Shown: positions 32,583 through 42,399 of the stretch, in pieces
Layout of the letters: the number at the start of each line of letters is the position of its first letter
How positions within the stretch are numbered: the first letter of the stretch is position 1
Origin: Carnobacterium pleistocenium FTR1
GTDB taxonomy: Bacteria; Bacillota; Bacilli; Lactobacillales; Carnobacteriaceae
Reading direction: 5' to 3'
NCBI RefSeq assembly: GCF_000744285.1
Contig: NZ_JQLQ01000002.1
Span: 806,001 to 870,000 of the forward strand
Length of the DNA: 64,000 nucleotides
The notes under the pieces: model-generated
Databases searched by the model: none
Seen by the model: only the letters and a program-made list of their open reading frames with translations
Told to the model about the DNA's origin: nothing
Made by a program: the position numbers and the translations under genes

Positions 32583-34730
32583 TTATTCTGTAATCTTGAT
32601 ATCTGGATTCTCTGTCTCAACAACTGTTTGTGTTTCTTCAGGAGTATCTAATAGCTCTGGGGCATTAGTTTTGTACAAATCAACCGTAGATTGATTGGCG
32701 TTTTGACTATAGATACTTGTAGCGCTTGTACCTAGGCCCTCATTTAGAGCTTTCATACGGTCCAATTGGTTACGGTAATCGTAATCAGCTGCATCAGTAG
32801 AAACAAGTCCTTCAGGAGTATAGAAGCGCAATAAATCACTTGTTAGAATACTGTCAGACAAACTTAGTTGTGTGCTAACGTCTTCTCTTAGTTGTTCAAC
32901 TTCCGCAAGAACTTCTTCAGAAGGGTCTACAAGTAATTCACCAGTTTCTGTATCGTAAATACTTGAACCGCTAACGGTGTATTTAGGACTCACAAAATTT
33001 CCATCACGGAAAGCAACAGTTTCATCATGATCTTCAGAGAATAAATCTGTTCCAAGTAAAATGTTACCTTTTGTTTCAATACCTAGTAAATGGAGAAGAG
33101 TGGGAAGGCTGTCTACTTGTGCTCCATACTGCGTGTTGATTTTCCCATTACCAGATCCAGGAATGTGAACCATATAAGGAACTTTTTGTAACATAGCATT
33201 ATCATAACTTGACCAAGTTTCAGGATCTTTGCCTAGTAAAGGCGCCAACGATTCATTTCTTGAATTGGAAATACCATAGTGATCGCCGTAAAGAACGATA
33301 ACCGAATTATCATATAAACCGGAATCTTTTAGATAATTAAAGAATTCTTCAATAGCTTGATCTAAATAATGAGCTGTCACAAAATAATTGTTGACTGTAT
33401 CGTCGTTAGTTGTAGCAGCTGGAAAGTCCGCATTCGCTTCATCCAATGGATAAGGGAAGTGATTAGATACAGTAATAAATTTAGAATAAAACGGTTGTGG
33501 CAGTTGTTCTAAATATTGAATTGATTCTTTGAAGAATATTTTATCCTTCATTCCGTACTCTAACATATTTTCTTCGGTGAAAGAATAAGATTCATCATCA
33601 AAGAAGTAATCAATTCCCATCGATTTGTACGTGTTATCTCTGTTCCAGAAAGAGCCAACGTTACCATGGAACATGGCACTCGTATAATCTTTTTCTGAAC
33701 TTAAGATTTGTGAAGCAGATTGGAAAGTATTGCTTTCTCCAACTTGTGTAAAGGCACCACCTTGAGGCAAGCCAAATAGTGAATTTTCAAGCAACATTTC
33801 AGAATCAGCTGTTTTTCCTTGACCAGTTTGGTGGAAGAAATTGCTGAAACTTTGTGTATCCTCATCATGGTAGATACTGTTGATAAATGGCGCAACTTCA
33901 AGAGATTCACCAGTTTCAGTTTCTAACTCATAGTCAATCAGAAATTGTTGGAAACTTTCTAAATGTAAAAAGATAACATTACGATCTTCAGCAATACCAT
34001 ACATTTCAGCATCAGCTTCAGCAAAGTGTTCATCAACGTAGGTTAAGACACCTTCAATGTCTGACTCATCAGCACTAGCTTTAACTTGATTTGCTTGAGC
34101 AGTTTGATAACCATCGTAAACGGTGAAGAAGTTTATACCAAGATACTTAACAATGTAATTACGGTCAAATGTACGAGCTAGCAATTGTGGACGATCACTT
34201 TCGGCTAATGCTAAGTTGCCTGCAAAAAGTGTGAACCCAACAATTGTGGCTGCCAAAGCATAACGCTTTTTGAACGGACGTGGATCCATTGTTACTTTCT
34301 TAAAGGCTAATAAAGCGATTAAGAAAACAATATCAATAAAGTAGAGGAAGTCAGTTGCATTCAATAAAGCAAACGTACTTGCTCCTAAGCCACCTGCAAC
34401 ATTTCCAACGCCCAAAATCGTACTGACCGATAGGAAATCTGAAAACTCTCTGTAATAGAGAATATTTGAAAAAAATAAAACTGACATGACAACATAAACA
34501 GCTAGTAAAGCAATATATGCTTTTTTAGAATTCTTAAAGTAAAGCGCAATCGAAAATAAAATAATCGTTGCGGCAATTGGATTGATCAATAAAATAAATT
34601 GCTGCATGATTCCCTCAACACCAAGAGAAAAATCTGCTCGATACCCTATATATGTTTTGATCCAAAATAGAATCACGGCAAGGGAAAAAAATCCCAGCCT
34701 GGTTTGTAGCAATCTTTTTATATTGTTCAC
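32583..34730 (-). CDS. ltaS: Lipoteichoic acid synthase (LtaS family)
   Basis: 715 residues. Polymerises glycerol-phosphate from phosphatidylglycerol onto the glycolipid anchor outside the membrane. Five N-terminal membrane helices (to about residue 190), then an extracellular sulfatase-like domain. The nucleophile Thr is in GQGKTADSEML, with metal ligands in FLHLESFQ and LYGDHYG. The acidic C-terminal tail (ETQTVVETENPDIKITE) is long. Starts at GTG with AAGGAGG upstream. Monocistronic with its own terminator. Related LTA primase LtaP cannot be excluded, but length and residues fit LtaS. Confidence 0.93.
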   Translation of the reverse strand: MNNIKRLLQTRLGFFSLAVILFWIKTYIGYRADFSLGVEGIMQQFILLINPIAATIILFSIALYFKNSKKAYIALLAVYVVMSVLFFSNILYYREFSDFLSVSTILGVGNVAGGLGASTFALLNATDFLYFIDIVFLIALLAFKKVTMDPRPFKKRYALAATIVGFTLFAGNLALAESDRPQLLARTFDRNYIVKYLGINFFTVYDGYQTAQANQVKASADESDIEGVLTYVDEHFAEADAEMYGIAEDRNVIFLHLESFQQFLIDYELETETGESLEVAPFINSIYHDEDTQSFSNFFHQTGQGKTADSEMLLENSLFGLPQGGAFTQVGESNTFQSASQILSSEKDYTSAMFHGNVGSFWNRDNTYKSMGIDYFFDDESYSFTEENMLEYGMKDKIFFKESIQYLEQLPQPFYSKFITVSNHFPYPLDEANADFPAATTNDDTVNNYFVTAHYLDQAIEEFFNYLKDSGLYDNSVIVLYGDHYGISNSRNESLAPLLGKDPETWSSYDNAMLQKVPYMVHIPGSGNGKINTQYGAQVDSLPTLLHLLGIETKGNILLGTDLFSEDHDETVAFRDGNFVSPKYTVSGSSIYDTETGELLVDPSEEVLAEVEQLREDVSTQLSLSDSILTSDLLRFYTPEGLVSTDAADYDYRNQLDRMKALNEGLGTSATSIYSQNANQSTVDLYKTNAPELLDTPEETQTVVETENPDIKITE

Positions 34731-35017
34731 AGTTAAATCCTCCTTAAATAATAATCGCAGTTTGTATAGTTTAATTAAAAAATTTCAAGTTAAATGAAAG
34801 TTCACCTTAATTCTACATCGCTACCCATTTTACAATTAATTTACATTATAGTCAATTTTACTCACTTAAAACCGTTGCTATCTTTAATCCGAAAAGCTGT
34901 TATGTTGGGGTTGAATTATAAAAAGTAAAGTTTAGGTAAAATTTAGCGACTTCGAACAAACTATTTATTAAGAATAAGGTATAATAAATTGCAAGGATAA
35001 ATGAGGAGGATTAATTA

Positions 35018-35656
35018 ATGATATTTATGCAACCCTTCTTTGAATGGATTGAATCAAGGTTTGGGGAATCAATCAATCACTTTCCGCTAGTAGAATTAGT
35101 TATTTACAGTATTGATCATGCTCTTTTTTACTTTATGTTTTGGATTATTGGACGTGGCAGTATTCTTGCTATTAAAATGAAAAATAAAAAACCAATAAAA
35201 TGGCGAAGAGAACTAATTTTAAGTGCATTCATTTTTTATATTCTACTCTTAATTCATTTAACGGTCTTTCGCGGGGAAAACTCCATTAATAATGTGACAA
35301 TTATTTTGCGTCCTTTAAGTGAAATCAATTGGGTTCCTTTTGTAGAGACGGCTAAATTAACTGAGGGAACATCCTTGTTTGATTACTACTATAATTTATA
35401 CGGGAATATTCTTTGGTTTATTCCAATGGGATTCGGCGCAGCTTATTTAATGAAGAAAAGGTATTATTTCCTTCGTTCACTATTAATTGGAATAGCAATT
35501 TCATTTTTAATTGAAACGATGCAATTTCTTTTCTATACAGGTGTCTCGGATATTGATGACTTGATCTTTAATACAATTGGAACAATAATTGGTATTGGCT
35601 TATTTGAAATTAGTCAATGGCTGTACAAAAAAGGGCAAAAGAAAAAAAACACTTGA
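35018..35656 (+). CDS. VanZ-family membrane protein
   Basis: 212 residues with about five hydrophobic segments. The VanZ-like core is visible: LLIHLTVFRG, INWVPFVET, YNLYGNILWFIPMGFGAAYL and ETMQFLFYTGVSDIDDLIFNTIGTIIG. VanZ proteins give low-level teicoplanin resistance in the van cluster; chromosomal homologues are mostly uncharacterised. GAGGAGGATTAA ribosome site; a TATAAT box lies at 34980-34985. Confidence 0.85.
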   Translation: MIFMQPFFEWIESRFGESINHFPLVELVIYSIDHALFYFMFWIIGRGSILAIKMKNKKPIKWRRELILSAFIFYILLLIHLTVFRGENSINNVTIILRPLSEINWVPFVETAKLTEGTSLFDYYYNLYGNILWFIPMGFGAAYLMKKRYYFLRSLLIGIAISFLIETMQFLFYTGVSDIDDLIFNTIGTIIGIGLFEISQWLYKKGQKKKNT

Positions 35657-35761
35657 TTTTATGATGTTTTAAGTAGTTTTCTTAGTAGCCTCACAGCTTA
35701 ATTAGGCTGTATTTATGGTATACTGTATAAGATAAAGATGAAAAAAGGGGTTTATAAACTA

Positions 35762-36943
35762 GTGGAAAAATACAAATTAAAAAGACGAGCAACGCAAATG
35801 GTTAGAGATGGTTACCCAGTATTGTTAAAAGAAGATTTTGTAAAAGAACCTATCGAATCTGAAGGAACGATTGTTGAACTTTTGGATGACAACAAAAAGT
35901 TTGTTGCACGCGGTTATCTGGCTAAGCAAAATAAAGGTGATGGTTGGATTTTAACGTTAAATGAAAATGAAAAAATTGATCAATCTTTTTTTGAACATGT
36001 ATTTAGTCAAGCATTAGCTGAACGCGCTGAACTTAAATCTAATGAGCAAACGAATGCTTACCGTTTCTTTAACGGTGAAGGAGACGGACTTGGAGGATTG
36101 ACGATCGATGTTTACGCTGATTACTATGTTTTCTCATGGTACAGTGCAGGAATCTATAAACACCAAGAAATGATTCTGAAAGCTTTTCTTTCAACTGTTC
36201 CAGACGTTAAAGGTGTTTATGAAAAAATGAGATACCAAACAAAAACGAAACCAGAAACGGATCATGTTTTTGGTGAAGAAGCACCGGAACCTTTGTTGAT
36301 CAAAGAAAATGGGATAACTTATGCCACTTATCTAAACGATGGATTAATGACTGGGATATTCTTGGATCAACGCAATGTTCGCAATAGTATTCTTGAAAAT
36401 TATTCAATGGATAAAACCGTATTAAATACTTTTAGCTATACTGGAGCGTTCTCAGTGGCTGCAGCAAAAGGTGGAGCTAGTCATACAACAAGTGTAGATT
36501 TAGCAAACCGTAGTCTAGAAAAAACAAAAGAACAATTTGCAGTAAACGGATTAGATCCAGAATTGCAAACGATTCGAGTAATGGATGTATTTGATTACTT
36601 CAGATATGCTATCCGGAAACAATTAAAATTTGATACGGTAATTGTTGATCCGCCAAGTTTTGCTCGTTCGAAAAAAAGAACGTTCAGCGTTGCTAAAGAT
36701 TATACAGCACTACTAGAAGATATTATCGACATTACGAATGAAGATGGCGTGATTATTGCTTCGACCAATGCTGCAAATATCTCAACTGAAAGATTTGAGC
36801 AATTCATTGAAACGGCGTTTGATCACAAAGGACTATCTTATCAAATTTTAGAAAAATTTACTCTTCCTGAAGATTTCAAGAACAATCCTCACTATCCACA
36901 AAGCGATTATTTGAAAGTATATGTGATTCGCAAAGAGAACTGA
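35762..36943 (+). CDS. Class I SAM-dependent rRNA methyltransferase (RlmI/RlmCD-like)
   Basis: 393 residues. N-terminal PUA-like RNA-binding domain (about 1-75), an EEHEB-type linker and a Rossmann methyltransferase with motif I TFSYTGAFSVAAAKGGA and motif IV VDPPSFARSKK. This is the layout of RlmI, the 23S rRNA m5C1962 methyltransferase. The GTG at 35762 is preferred. An ATG at 35738 is in frame, but a TATACT box at 35719-35724 would leave it almost no leader, and AAAAGGGG sits between the two. Confidence 0.87.
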   Translation: MEKYKLKRRATQMVRDGYPVLLKEDFVKEPIESEGTIVELLDDNKKFVARGYLAKQNKGDGWILTLNENEKIDQSFFEHVFSQALAERAELKSNEQTNAYRFFNGEGDGLGGLTIDVYADYYVFSWYSAGIYKHQEMILKAFLSTVPDVKGVYEKMRYQTKTKPETDHVFGEEAPEPLLIKENGITYATYLNDGLMTGIFLDQRNVRNSILENYSMDKTVLNTFSYTGAFSVAAAKGGASHTTSVDLANRSLEKTKEQFAVNGLDPELQTIRVMDVFDYFRYAIRKQLKFDTVIVDPPSFARSKKRTFSVAKDYTALLEDIIDITNEDGVIIASTNAANISTERFEQFIETAFDHKGLSYQILEKFTLPEDFKNNPHYPQSDYLKVYVIRKEN

Positions 36944-36980
36944 TCTGAAATATACTACTTTGGAAAGAAAGTAGGTATAA

Positions 36981-37469
36981 ATGAAAAAGAACAAAATACA
37001 AAAGACAAATGCTATTAGACAATTAGAAAGCAATACTATTTCATATCAAACGTATGAATTTCCGTGGAGTGATGACCACTTAGGCGCTGAAGCAGTCTTT
37101 GAACAACTAAAGGTACCTAAAGAACGGATATACAAAACCTTGGTGATTATTGGTGATAAATCAGGTGTGATAGTAGCTTGTATACCAGGTACTAGCGAAC
37201 TAGATTTAAAAGCTTTGGCTAAAGTCAGTGGCAATAAAAAGGTTGAATTGTTGCCTTTAACAGATTTAGAAAAAACAACTGGGTACATCCGTGGAGGTTG
37301 TTCACCTATTGGAATGAAAAAGAAATTTCCAACTTTTATTTCTGACCGAGCTGAATCAATGGAGAAAGTCATTGTCTCAGCAGGAAAAAGAGGAATGCAA
37401 ATTGAAATGAATCCAATAGAATTGAAAAATTTGATTAAAGCTGAATTTGTGTCCATTGAAGCAGAATAA
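36981..37469 (+). CDS. YbaK-type aminoacyl-tRNA deacylase
   Basis: 162 residues of the YbaK/EbsC/ProX editing family: IYKTLVIIGDKSGVIVACIPG, the conserved Lys near residue 50 and GYIRGGCSPIGMKKKFPT. YbaK removes Cys from Cys-tRNA(Pro). Length matches single-domain YbaK. GGAAAGAAAGTAGG ribosome site. Confidence 0.9.
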   Translation: MKKNKIQKTNAIRQLESNTISYQTYEFPWSDDHLGAEAVFEQLKVPKERIYKTLVIIGDKSGVIVACIPGTSELDLKALAKVSGNKKVELLPLTDLEKTTGYIRGGCSPIGMKKKFPTFISDRAESMEKVIVSAGKRGMQIEMNPIELKNLIKAEFVSIEAE

Positions 37470-37482
37470 AAGTAGACTAGTC

Positions 37483-37536
37483 AAAAAGAACGCTAGATCA
37501 AGATGAGAATCTTGGTTTAGCGTTCTTTTGTTTTTG
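37483..37536. terminator. Bidirectional terminator between convergent genes
   Basis: AAAAAGAACGCTAGATCAAG pairs with its near-complement around TGAGA-type loop bases, followed by TTTTGTTTTT. It serves the plus-strand ybaK-like gene and can serve the minus-strand nucleotidase. Confidence 0.8.
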
Positions 37537-37613
37537 GAGGAATAGGTTTGCTTGTAGCTATGCATAGGATTCAATGAGAATTATAAATCGTTAGCGCTTA
37601 ATAACCTTAATCG
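37533..37613. repeat. Left-arm fragment of the long inverted-repeat element
   Basis: GGAGGAATAGGTTTGCTTGT and the following block through CGTTAGCGCTTAA match the left part of the elements at 32.3 and 48.5 kb. No right arm is found here, so this copy is truncated. Confidence 0.65.
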
Positions 37614-38153
37614 TTACTCTTTGATCGATAAGAAATAGTCGCGGATTTCTTTCCAGTTATTCGCACGAATGTAGCGATCTTCGGTTTCATTCAATGAATT
37701 CACAAAAAGAATACCGGTCCCAGAAAAGCGTTCTAATTGACGAATAGAATCATCAATCAGATAGTCCGTATGAATAATACTTTTATCCCCGCAAAAAATA
37801 TAATGCTGAGAATCAATGAAATCAAAATGCTCTTGCAGCCATTCATATTTTGCCGTAAATGTTTTAGGCACATCCATAGCTGCAGTTGCAATGTACAAAT
37901 CATAGTCTTCTGCTAATTCACGCAAGACAGTCTGGCTATCTTTCATCACCGGGATGTTCCTGAAAAAGGCATGAGTGTTGATCAAAGGATAAAGTTCCTT
38001 AATAGTCGATACCAGATCAAAATTCGGATTTTCTTTTAGATAGTCTTCAATACTATCAAAAGAGATGTTGTACTCTTTTTTGAATAATTCGATAAAACTA
38101 ATTTCCATATCTGCAATAACTTGATCCATATCGATTGCAATTTTCTTTTTCAC
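37614..38153 (-). CDS. 5'-nucleotidase, NT5C (deoxyribonucleotidase) type
   Basis: 179-residue HAD-superfamily phosphatase. The nucleophile motif is IDMDQV (residues 7-12), a Thr in TAAMDV is motif II-like, and the late acidic motif is in DYLIDDS. It fits the NT5C/YorS small nucleotidase group acting on (deoxy)nucleoside monophosphates. It starts 19 bases after the flavoprotein gene and is probably co-transcribed with it. Confidence 0.85.
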   Translation of the reverse strand: MKKKIAIDMDQVIADMEISFIELFKKEYNISFDSIEDYLKENPNFDLVSTIKELYPLINTHAFFRNIPVMKDSQTVLRELAEDYDLYIATAAMDVPKTFTAKYEWLQEHFDFIDSQHYIFCGDKSIIHTDYLIDDSIRQLERFSGTGILFVNSLNETEDRYIRANNWKEIRDYFLSIKE

Positions 38154-38172
38154 AAAAACACCCTTTCGTTTT

Positions 38173-39459
38173 TCAAGATAGTCCGTTGCTTAGAGCCAGA
38201 GCCGCCTCAGCAGCGTGCATACCTGCAATACGGCCAGTAATAAAGGCGCCCGTAATATTGTATCCGCCTGTGTAGCCATTGTAATCTAAAATTTCACCAG
38301 TAAAGAAGAGACCACTAGTGAATTTACTTTCCATCGTTTTTGGATTCACTTCTTTTGTATTGATTCCGCCACCAGTAACAAAGGCTTTTTCAATCGGTAA
38401 AGTACCATTGGCTGTAAAACGAAAGTCCTTGATGAATTCAATCAATTGCGTTACTTTTTCTGGCGTAGCTTGTTTTAAAGGAGTATTTTCATCCAAATCA
38501 GCTTTTTCCAATGCAAATAGTAAATAGCGTTCAGGAACAAGGCCCTTCAATGCGTTTTTTGTGCTTTTATCGCCATCATTTTTTATCAATTGTTGCAGCT
38601 GTTGAGTCAATTCGCCTTTAGAAATATCAGGAAGAGCATCTAAACTCATCACAACTTCTTGCGTTTTATCGCGTTTCATCGTTTGATGAACAAACATAGA
38701 GCAACGCAAGACGGCTGGTCCAGAAATACCAAAGTGAGTAAAGATCATATCCATTTGGTGAGTGATGACTTTTTTACTTTTTTTATTCAACACACTTAAA
38801 GCAATGTCCCTTAAAGAAAGTCCTTGTAACGTTTTTTCTTGGATAAAAGATTCATCGGAAGTAACAGGAGCTTCTGTAGGGTAAAGGGGTTCAATCGTGT
38901 GGCCCGCTTTCTTTGCCCATTTGTACCCATCACCAGTTGACCCGGTTCTAGGCATAGCTCTTCCGCCAGTTGAAACGATCACACAACTTGCGTGTATACT
39001 GCGACCATCTTCTAACAGTACTCCAATTGCTTTACCCTCATCAAATAATAACGTCTCAACTGGAGCTTCTGCATAAATAGCAATTTCTAAACGATCCATG
39101 ATCCCAATCAAGGCTTCTAAAATTGTTCGCGATTTATCGGTTATAGGGAACATTCTGCCATGATCTTCTTCTTTTAGTACCACACCATTTGATTTGAAAA
39201 ATTCCATGATGTCGTAGTTATCATATTGATAAAATGCGCTGTATAAAAAGCGACCATTTCCAGGAATATGTGAAATAATCTCTTCTTTATCACGATTATT
39301 GGTAACATTACATCTACCGCCACCAGTTACGAGTAATTTACGTCCAAGTGTTTTATTTTTTTCAACGACGGCTACTTTTGCGCCATGTTCTGCTGCTGAA
39401 ATAGCAGCCATCATACCGCTGGTTCCTCCGCCAACTACTAATACATCATACTTTGTCAT
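38173..39459 (-). CDS. BaiN/HI0933-like FAD-dependent oxidoreductase
   Basis: 428-residue flavoprotein with an N-terminal dinucleotide-binding motif (VLVVGGGTSGMMAAISAAEHGAKVAVVEK) and the family segment KLLVTGGGRCNVTNN. The C-terminal FAD-contacting motif is FFTGEILDYNGYTGGYNI...ITGRIAG. BaiN in gut Clostridia reduces bile-acid intermediates, but this family is widespread and its general substrate is unknown. Start at the second Met (39459), with ATGAGGTC upstream; the first Met (39477) lacks a ribosome site. Confidence 0.88.
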   Translation of the reverse strand: MTKYDVLVVGGGTSGMMAAISAAEHGAKVAVVEKNKTLGRKLLVTGGGRCNVTNNRDKEEIISHIPGNGRFLYSAFYQYDNYDIMEFFKSNGVVLKEEDHGRMFPITDKSRTILEALIGIMDRLEIAIYAEAPVETLLFDEGKAIGVLLEDGRSIHASCVIVSTGGRAMPRTGSTGDGYKWAKKAGHTIEPLYPTEAPVTSDESFIQEKTLQGLSLRDIALSVLNKKSKKVITHQMDMIFTHFGISGPAVLRCSMFVHQTMKRDKTQEVVMSLDALPDISKGELTQQLQQLIKNDGDKSTKNALKGLVPERYLLFALEKADLDENTPLKQATPEKVTQLIEFIKDFRFTANGTLPIEKAFVTGGGINTKEVNPKTMESKFTSGLFFTGEILDYNGYTGGYNITGAFITGRIAGMHAAEAALALSNGLS

Positions 39460-39580
39460 TTCTTTTATTGACCTCATTTCTACTGATCACGTGCGTCCAA
39501 TTTTTCTTCTCTTACTTTATCATATTTTAACAGTTTGTACCATTAACCTGTAGACTAGATTTATGGTACACTAATTTTTA

Positions 39581-39610
39581 TTGTTAAGAATGTGTTTGAA
39601 CTGTTATGAT
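39581..39610 (+). promoter_or_regulatory. Promoter of sugar transporter gene
   Basis: TTGTTA (39581-39586), an 18-bp spacer and TATGAT (39605-39610), 42 bases before the start codon. Confidence 0.6.
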
Positions 39611-39651
39611 GTACAAGGTAATAAAATAAACCGAAAAGGAAGATGAACTTC

Positions 39652-40509
39652 ATGGAACTTTTGATTGCACTTATACCGGCCTTGGCTTGGGGCAGTATTG
39701 GCTTAGTAAGTAATAAACTAGGAGGGAACTCTTACCAACAAACAGTAGGGATGGCAGCTGGAGCAGCTTTTTTTGCAATCGGCGTTTATTTTGTCTATCA
39801 ACCAACCATCGATCTAAAAATTATTTTAGTTGGATTATTGTCTGGAACGTTTTGGTCATTAGGCCAAATGCAACAGTTCCAAAGTATGAGATTCATCGGC
39901 GTATCGAATACATTGCCGATTTCAACAGGCTTACAATTGATTGTCAACACGCTTGCAGGAGTTCTTCTATTTAGAGAATGGACAAGTTCTAGAGATATTA
40001 TTTTAGGAGTTATTGCTATTATCATTTTAATTTTTGGAGTGACATTTACAACAGTAACAGATACGAAAGAAAAAACGGATAGTTCTAAAGAGCAAAATAA
40101 AGCTGGAGCAAAAGCTTTGCTTTATTCTACAATAGGGTACGGTTTGTATACGATCACGATAAATGCATCTGGAGTAGATGCGTTGGCCGTTATTTTACCA
40201 CAATCTGTAGGAATGTTGATTGGTTCACTACTCTTTTCAGCTAAGCAAGAAATCAAGAGCAAATACACACTGCGTAACTTGGTGACTGGTTTATTATGGG
40301 CTACAGGGAATATCTTTATGCTGATTTCAATGGCAAAAATTGGATTAGCAATTAGTTTTTCACTATCACAAACTGGGATCATCATTTCAACATTGGGTAG
40401 TATTTGGTTCTTAGGCGAAACAAAAACCAAACGAGAATTTCGTTATATCTTGATGGGGTGTATTTTAGTTATTGTCGGCGGTGTTTTATTAGGGTATATT
40501 AAAGCGTAG
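39652..40509 (+). CDS. GRP-family sugar uptake protein (GlcU/RbsU-like)
   Basis: 285 residues with ten hydrophobic helices in two repeated halves, of the glucose/ribose porter (DMT) family. Diagnostic pieces are LIPALAWGSIGLVSNKLGG, FWSLGQMQQFQSMRFIGVSNTLPISTGLQL and LLWATGNIFMLISM. Non-PTS, probably proton-linked glucose or ribose uptake; the sugar is not determined by sequence. The ATG at 39652 is chosen because AAGGAAG lies nine bases upstream; the ATG at 39643 is too close to it. 32 bases before the APC permease, likely one transcript. Confidence 0.88.
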   Translation: MELLIALIPALAWGSIGLVSNKLGGNSYQQTVGMAAGAAFFAIGVYFVYQPTIDLKIILVGLLSGTFWSLGQMQQFQSMRFIGVSNTLPISTGLQLIVNTLAGVLLFREWTSSRDIILGVIAIIILIFGVTFTTVTDTKEKTDSSKEQNKAGAKALLYSTIGYGLYTITINASGVDALAVILPQSVGMLIGSLLFSAKQEIKSKYTLRNLVTGLLWATGNIFMLISMAKIGLAISFSLSQTGIIISTLGSIWFLGETKTKREFRYILMGCILVIVGGVLLGYIKA

Positions 40510-40541
40510 TTAAATTATTGAATGGATGGGGTTAGCAAGAA

Positions 40542-41921
40542 ATGAGTTATTTTAGAAAGAAACCATTAGAAGCAGTTGAAAGGCCATCTAATTTAAAAAG
40601 AGATTTAAAAACGATGGATCTGATTCTACTAGGTTTAGGTGCAATCGTTGGAACAGGTATTTTTGTGATCACAGGAACAGCTGCTGCATTAACAGCTGGA
40701 CCAGCATTGATCGTTTCATTTATTATAGCGGCTTTTTCATGCGTTTTGTCGGCCCTTTGTTATGCAGAATTTGCTTCCCGGATTCCCGTGGCAGGTGGAG
40801 CTTATTCATATGGCTACGCTGTTTTTGGAGAATTGATTGGCTGGTTAGTCGGTTGGTTGATGATTTGTGAGTATTTACTGGCAAATGCTTCAGTAGCCTC
40901 AGGTTGGTCAGGTTATATGAATGGATTTCTAGATGGGATTGGTCTTGGATTGCCTATTGCGTTACGTTCTTCTTATGATATGGATGCTGGATCTTATGTG
41001 GATGTAATTGCGGTATTGATTACCTTCTTAGTAACTTATGTCGTGATCCAAGGTGCTAAAAAAGCCTTACGTTTAAACAATATCATGGTGTTTATAAAAT
41101 TTGGTTTGATTGCATTATTTATTGTTGTCGGCGTATTCTATGTAAAACCAGAAAATTGGACACCTTTTGCTCCTTTTGGCTTTGAAGGAATAGCATCAGG
41201 AGCAGCAATCGTTTTCTTTGCTTTCTTAGGATTTGATGCTGTTAGTACTGCTGCAGAAGAAACGAAGAATCCACGCAGAGATATTCCAAGAGGAATCATT
41301 GGTTCGCTTGGTATTGCAACGATTTTATATATCGTAGTGACTTTGGTGCTGACAGGGATCGTTCCTTACGCACAGCTAGATATTAAAGATCCAGTTGCCT
41401 TTGCCATCCGCTTTATTGGACAAGATTTCATTGCCGGCGTTATTTCTGTCGGAGCTATATTGACCCTTTTGACAGTACTGATTTCAATGACCTATGGATT
41501 GGGCCGTTTGATTTATGCTATTGGAAGAGATGGGTTGCTTCCAAAGAAACTCAGCGAAGTGGATGTAAAAACGAGAAGTCCAAAATACGCAACACAATTG
41601 GCTGGTTCAGTTTCAGCTATACTTGCGGGTATCGTGCCTCTAGGTAAGTTAGCAGAACTAACGAATATCGTAACATTAATGATATTTGTAATTCTTGCGA
41701 TAGGAATTATTAAATTGCGCAAAGATCACGGCGAACCAAACGAAGGAGAATTTAAAGTACCTTTTGTACCAGTTTTCCCAATCGTTTCAATTGTTGTGTG
41801 TATTTACCTTATGATCCAACTGTCTTTATCGGTTTGGATCGCATTCGTTATTTGGCTGGTCTTAGGCGTGATTTTCTATCTCGCTTATGGATATAAACAC
41901 AGTGAACTAAATGGTAAGTAA
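40542..41921 (+). CDS. APC-family amino acid permease
   Basis: 459 residues, twelve membrane helices, with the APC core motif near the start (LILLGLGAIVGTGIFVITGTAAA) and the helix 6/8 segments FFAFLGFDAVSTAAEETKNPRRDIPRGI. Closest in pattern to the YfnA/CAT-like group of bacterial APC transporters. The amino acid is not identifiable. Ends at a strong terminator. Confidence 0.9.
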   Translation: MSYFRKKPLEAVERPSNLKRDLKTMDLILLGLGAIVGTGIFVITGTAAALTAGPALIVSFIIAAFSCVLSALCYAEFASRIPVAGGAYSYGYAVFGELIGWLVGWLMICEYLLANASVASGWSGYMNGFLDGIGLGLPIALRSSYDMDAGSYVDVIAVLITFLVTYVVIQGAKKALRLNNIMVFIKFGLIALFIVVGVFYVKPENWTPFAPFGFEGIASGAAIVFFAFLGFDAVSTAAEETKNPRRDIPRGIIGSLGIATILYIVVTLVLTGIVPYAQLDIKDPVAFAIRFIGQDFIAGVISVGAILTLLTVLISMTYGLGRLIYAIGRDGLLPKKLSEVDVKTRSPKYATQLAGSVSAILAGIVPLGKLAELTNIVTLMIFVILAIGIIKLRKDHGEPNEGEFKVPFVPVFPIVSIVVCIYLMIQLSLSVWIAFVIWLVLGVIFYLAYGYKHSELNGK

Positions 41922-41994
41922 CAAGTCTTGATTCTAATTGAAAAAAATCCTTTTAGTTTTGACGATCTTCTAAATACTAAATGGCATTAAACTT

Positions 41995-42032
41995 AAAAAA
42001 GAAACATTTCATTCGTGAAATGTTTCTTTTTT
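41995..42032 (+). terminator. Terminator after APC permease
   Basis: AAAAAAGAAACATTTCA / TGAAATGTTTCTTTTTT, a perfect 17-bp stem with a TTCG tetraloop. Confidence 0.95.
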
Positions 42033-42066
42033 GATAGAATTCTTTAAGAAATGGTAACTGAGGTTT

Positions 42067-42300
42067 AGTTCGAGCAACTCAAAGCCACTTTCTGTTTTGA
42101 GTTACCGCTACTAGCCTTAATTCGAACAACTCAAAGCGACTTTCTATTTTGAGTTACCGCTACTAGCCTTAGTTCGAGCAACTCAAAGTAGTTTTCCATT
42201 TGAGTTCGTGTAATGTGCCACAGTTCGAACAACTCAAAATAATTTTTCATTTGAGAAGGAGTAACTAGCCCCTAGTTCGAGCAATTCAGCACAAATGGTT
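42067..42300. repeat. 52-bp tandem hairpin array, five units
   Basis: Units begin (A/C)AGTTCGA(G/A)CAACTC at 42067, 42119, 42171, 42222 and 42274. Within each unit AACTCAAA pairs with TTTGAGTT about 14 bases on; the last unit is partial. Related in reverse complement to the array at 48014: both share the core TAGTTCGAG(C/T)AACT, but the stem changes from CTC/GAG to CTG/CAG. The remaining 42300-42399 bases downstream of merR contain nothing I could name. Non-coding. Confidence 0.88.
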
Positions 42301-42399
42301 AATTGGATTAGCTGGATTCAAGCGATAAGCTGAAAATGATTCTATTAAAAAGAAAATAACGTCATCTTCAGCTTGTTCGATTCATTTAGTTGAAAACCA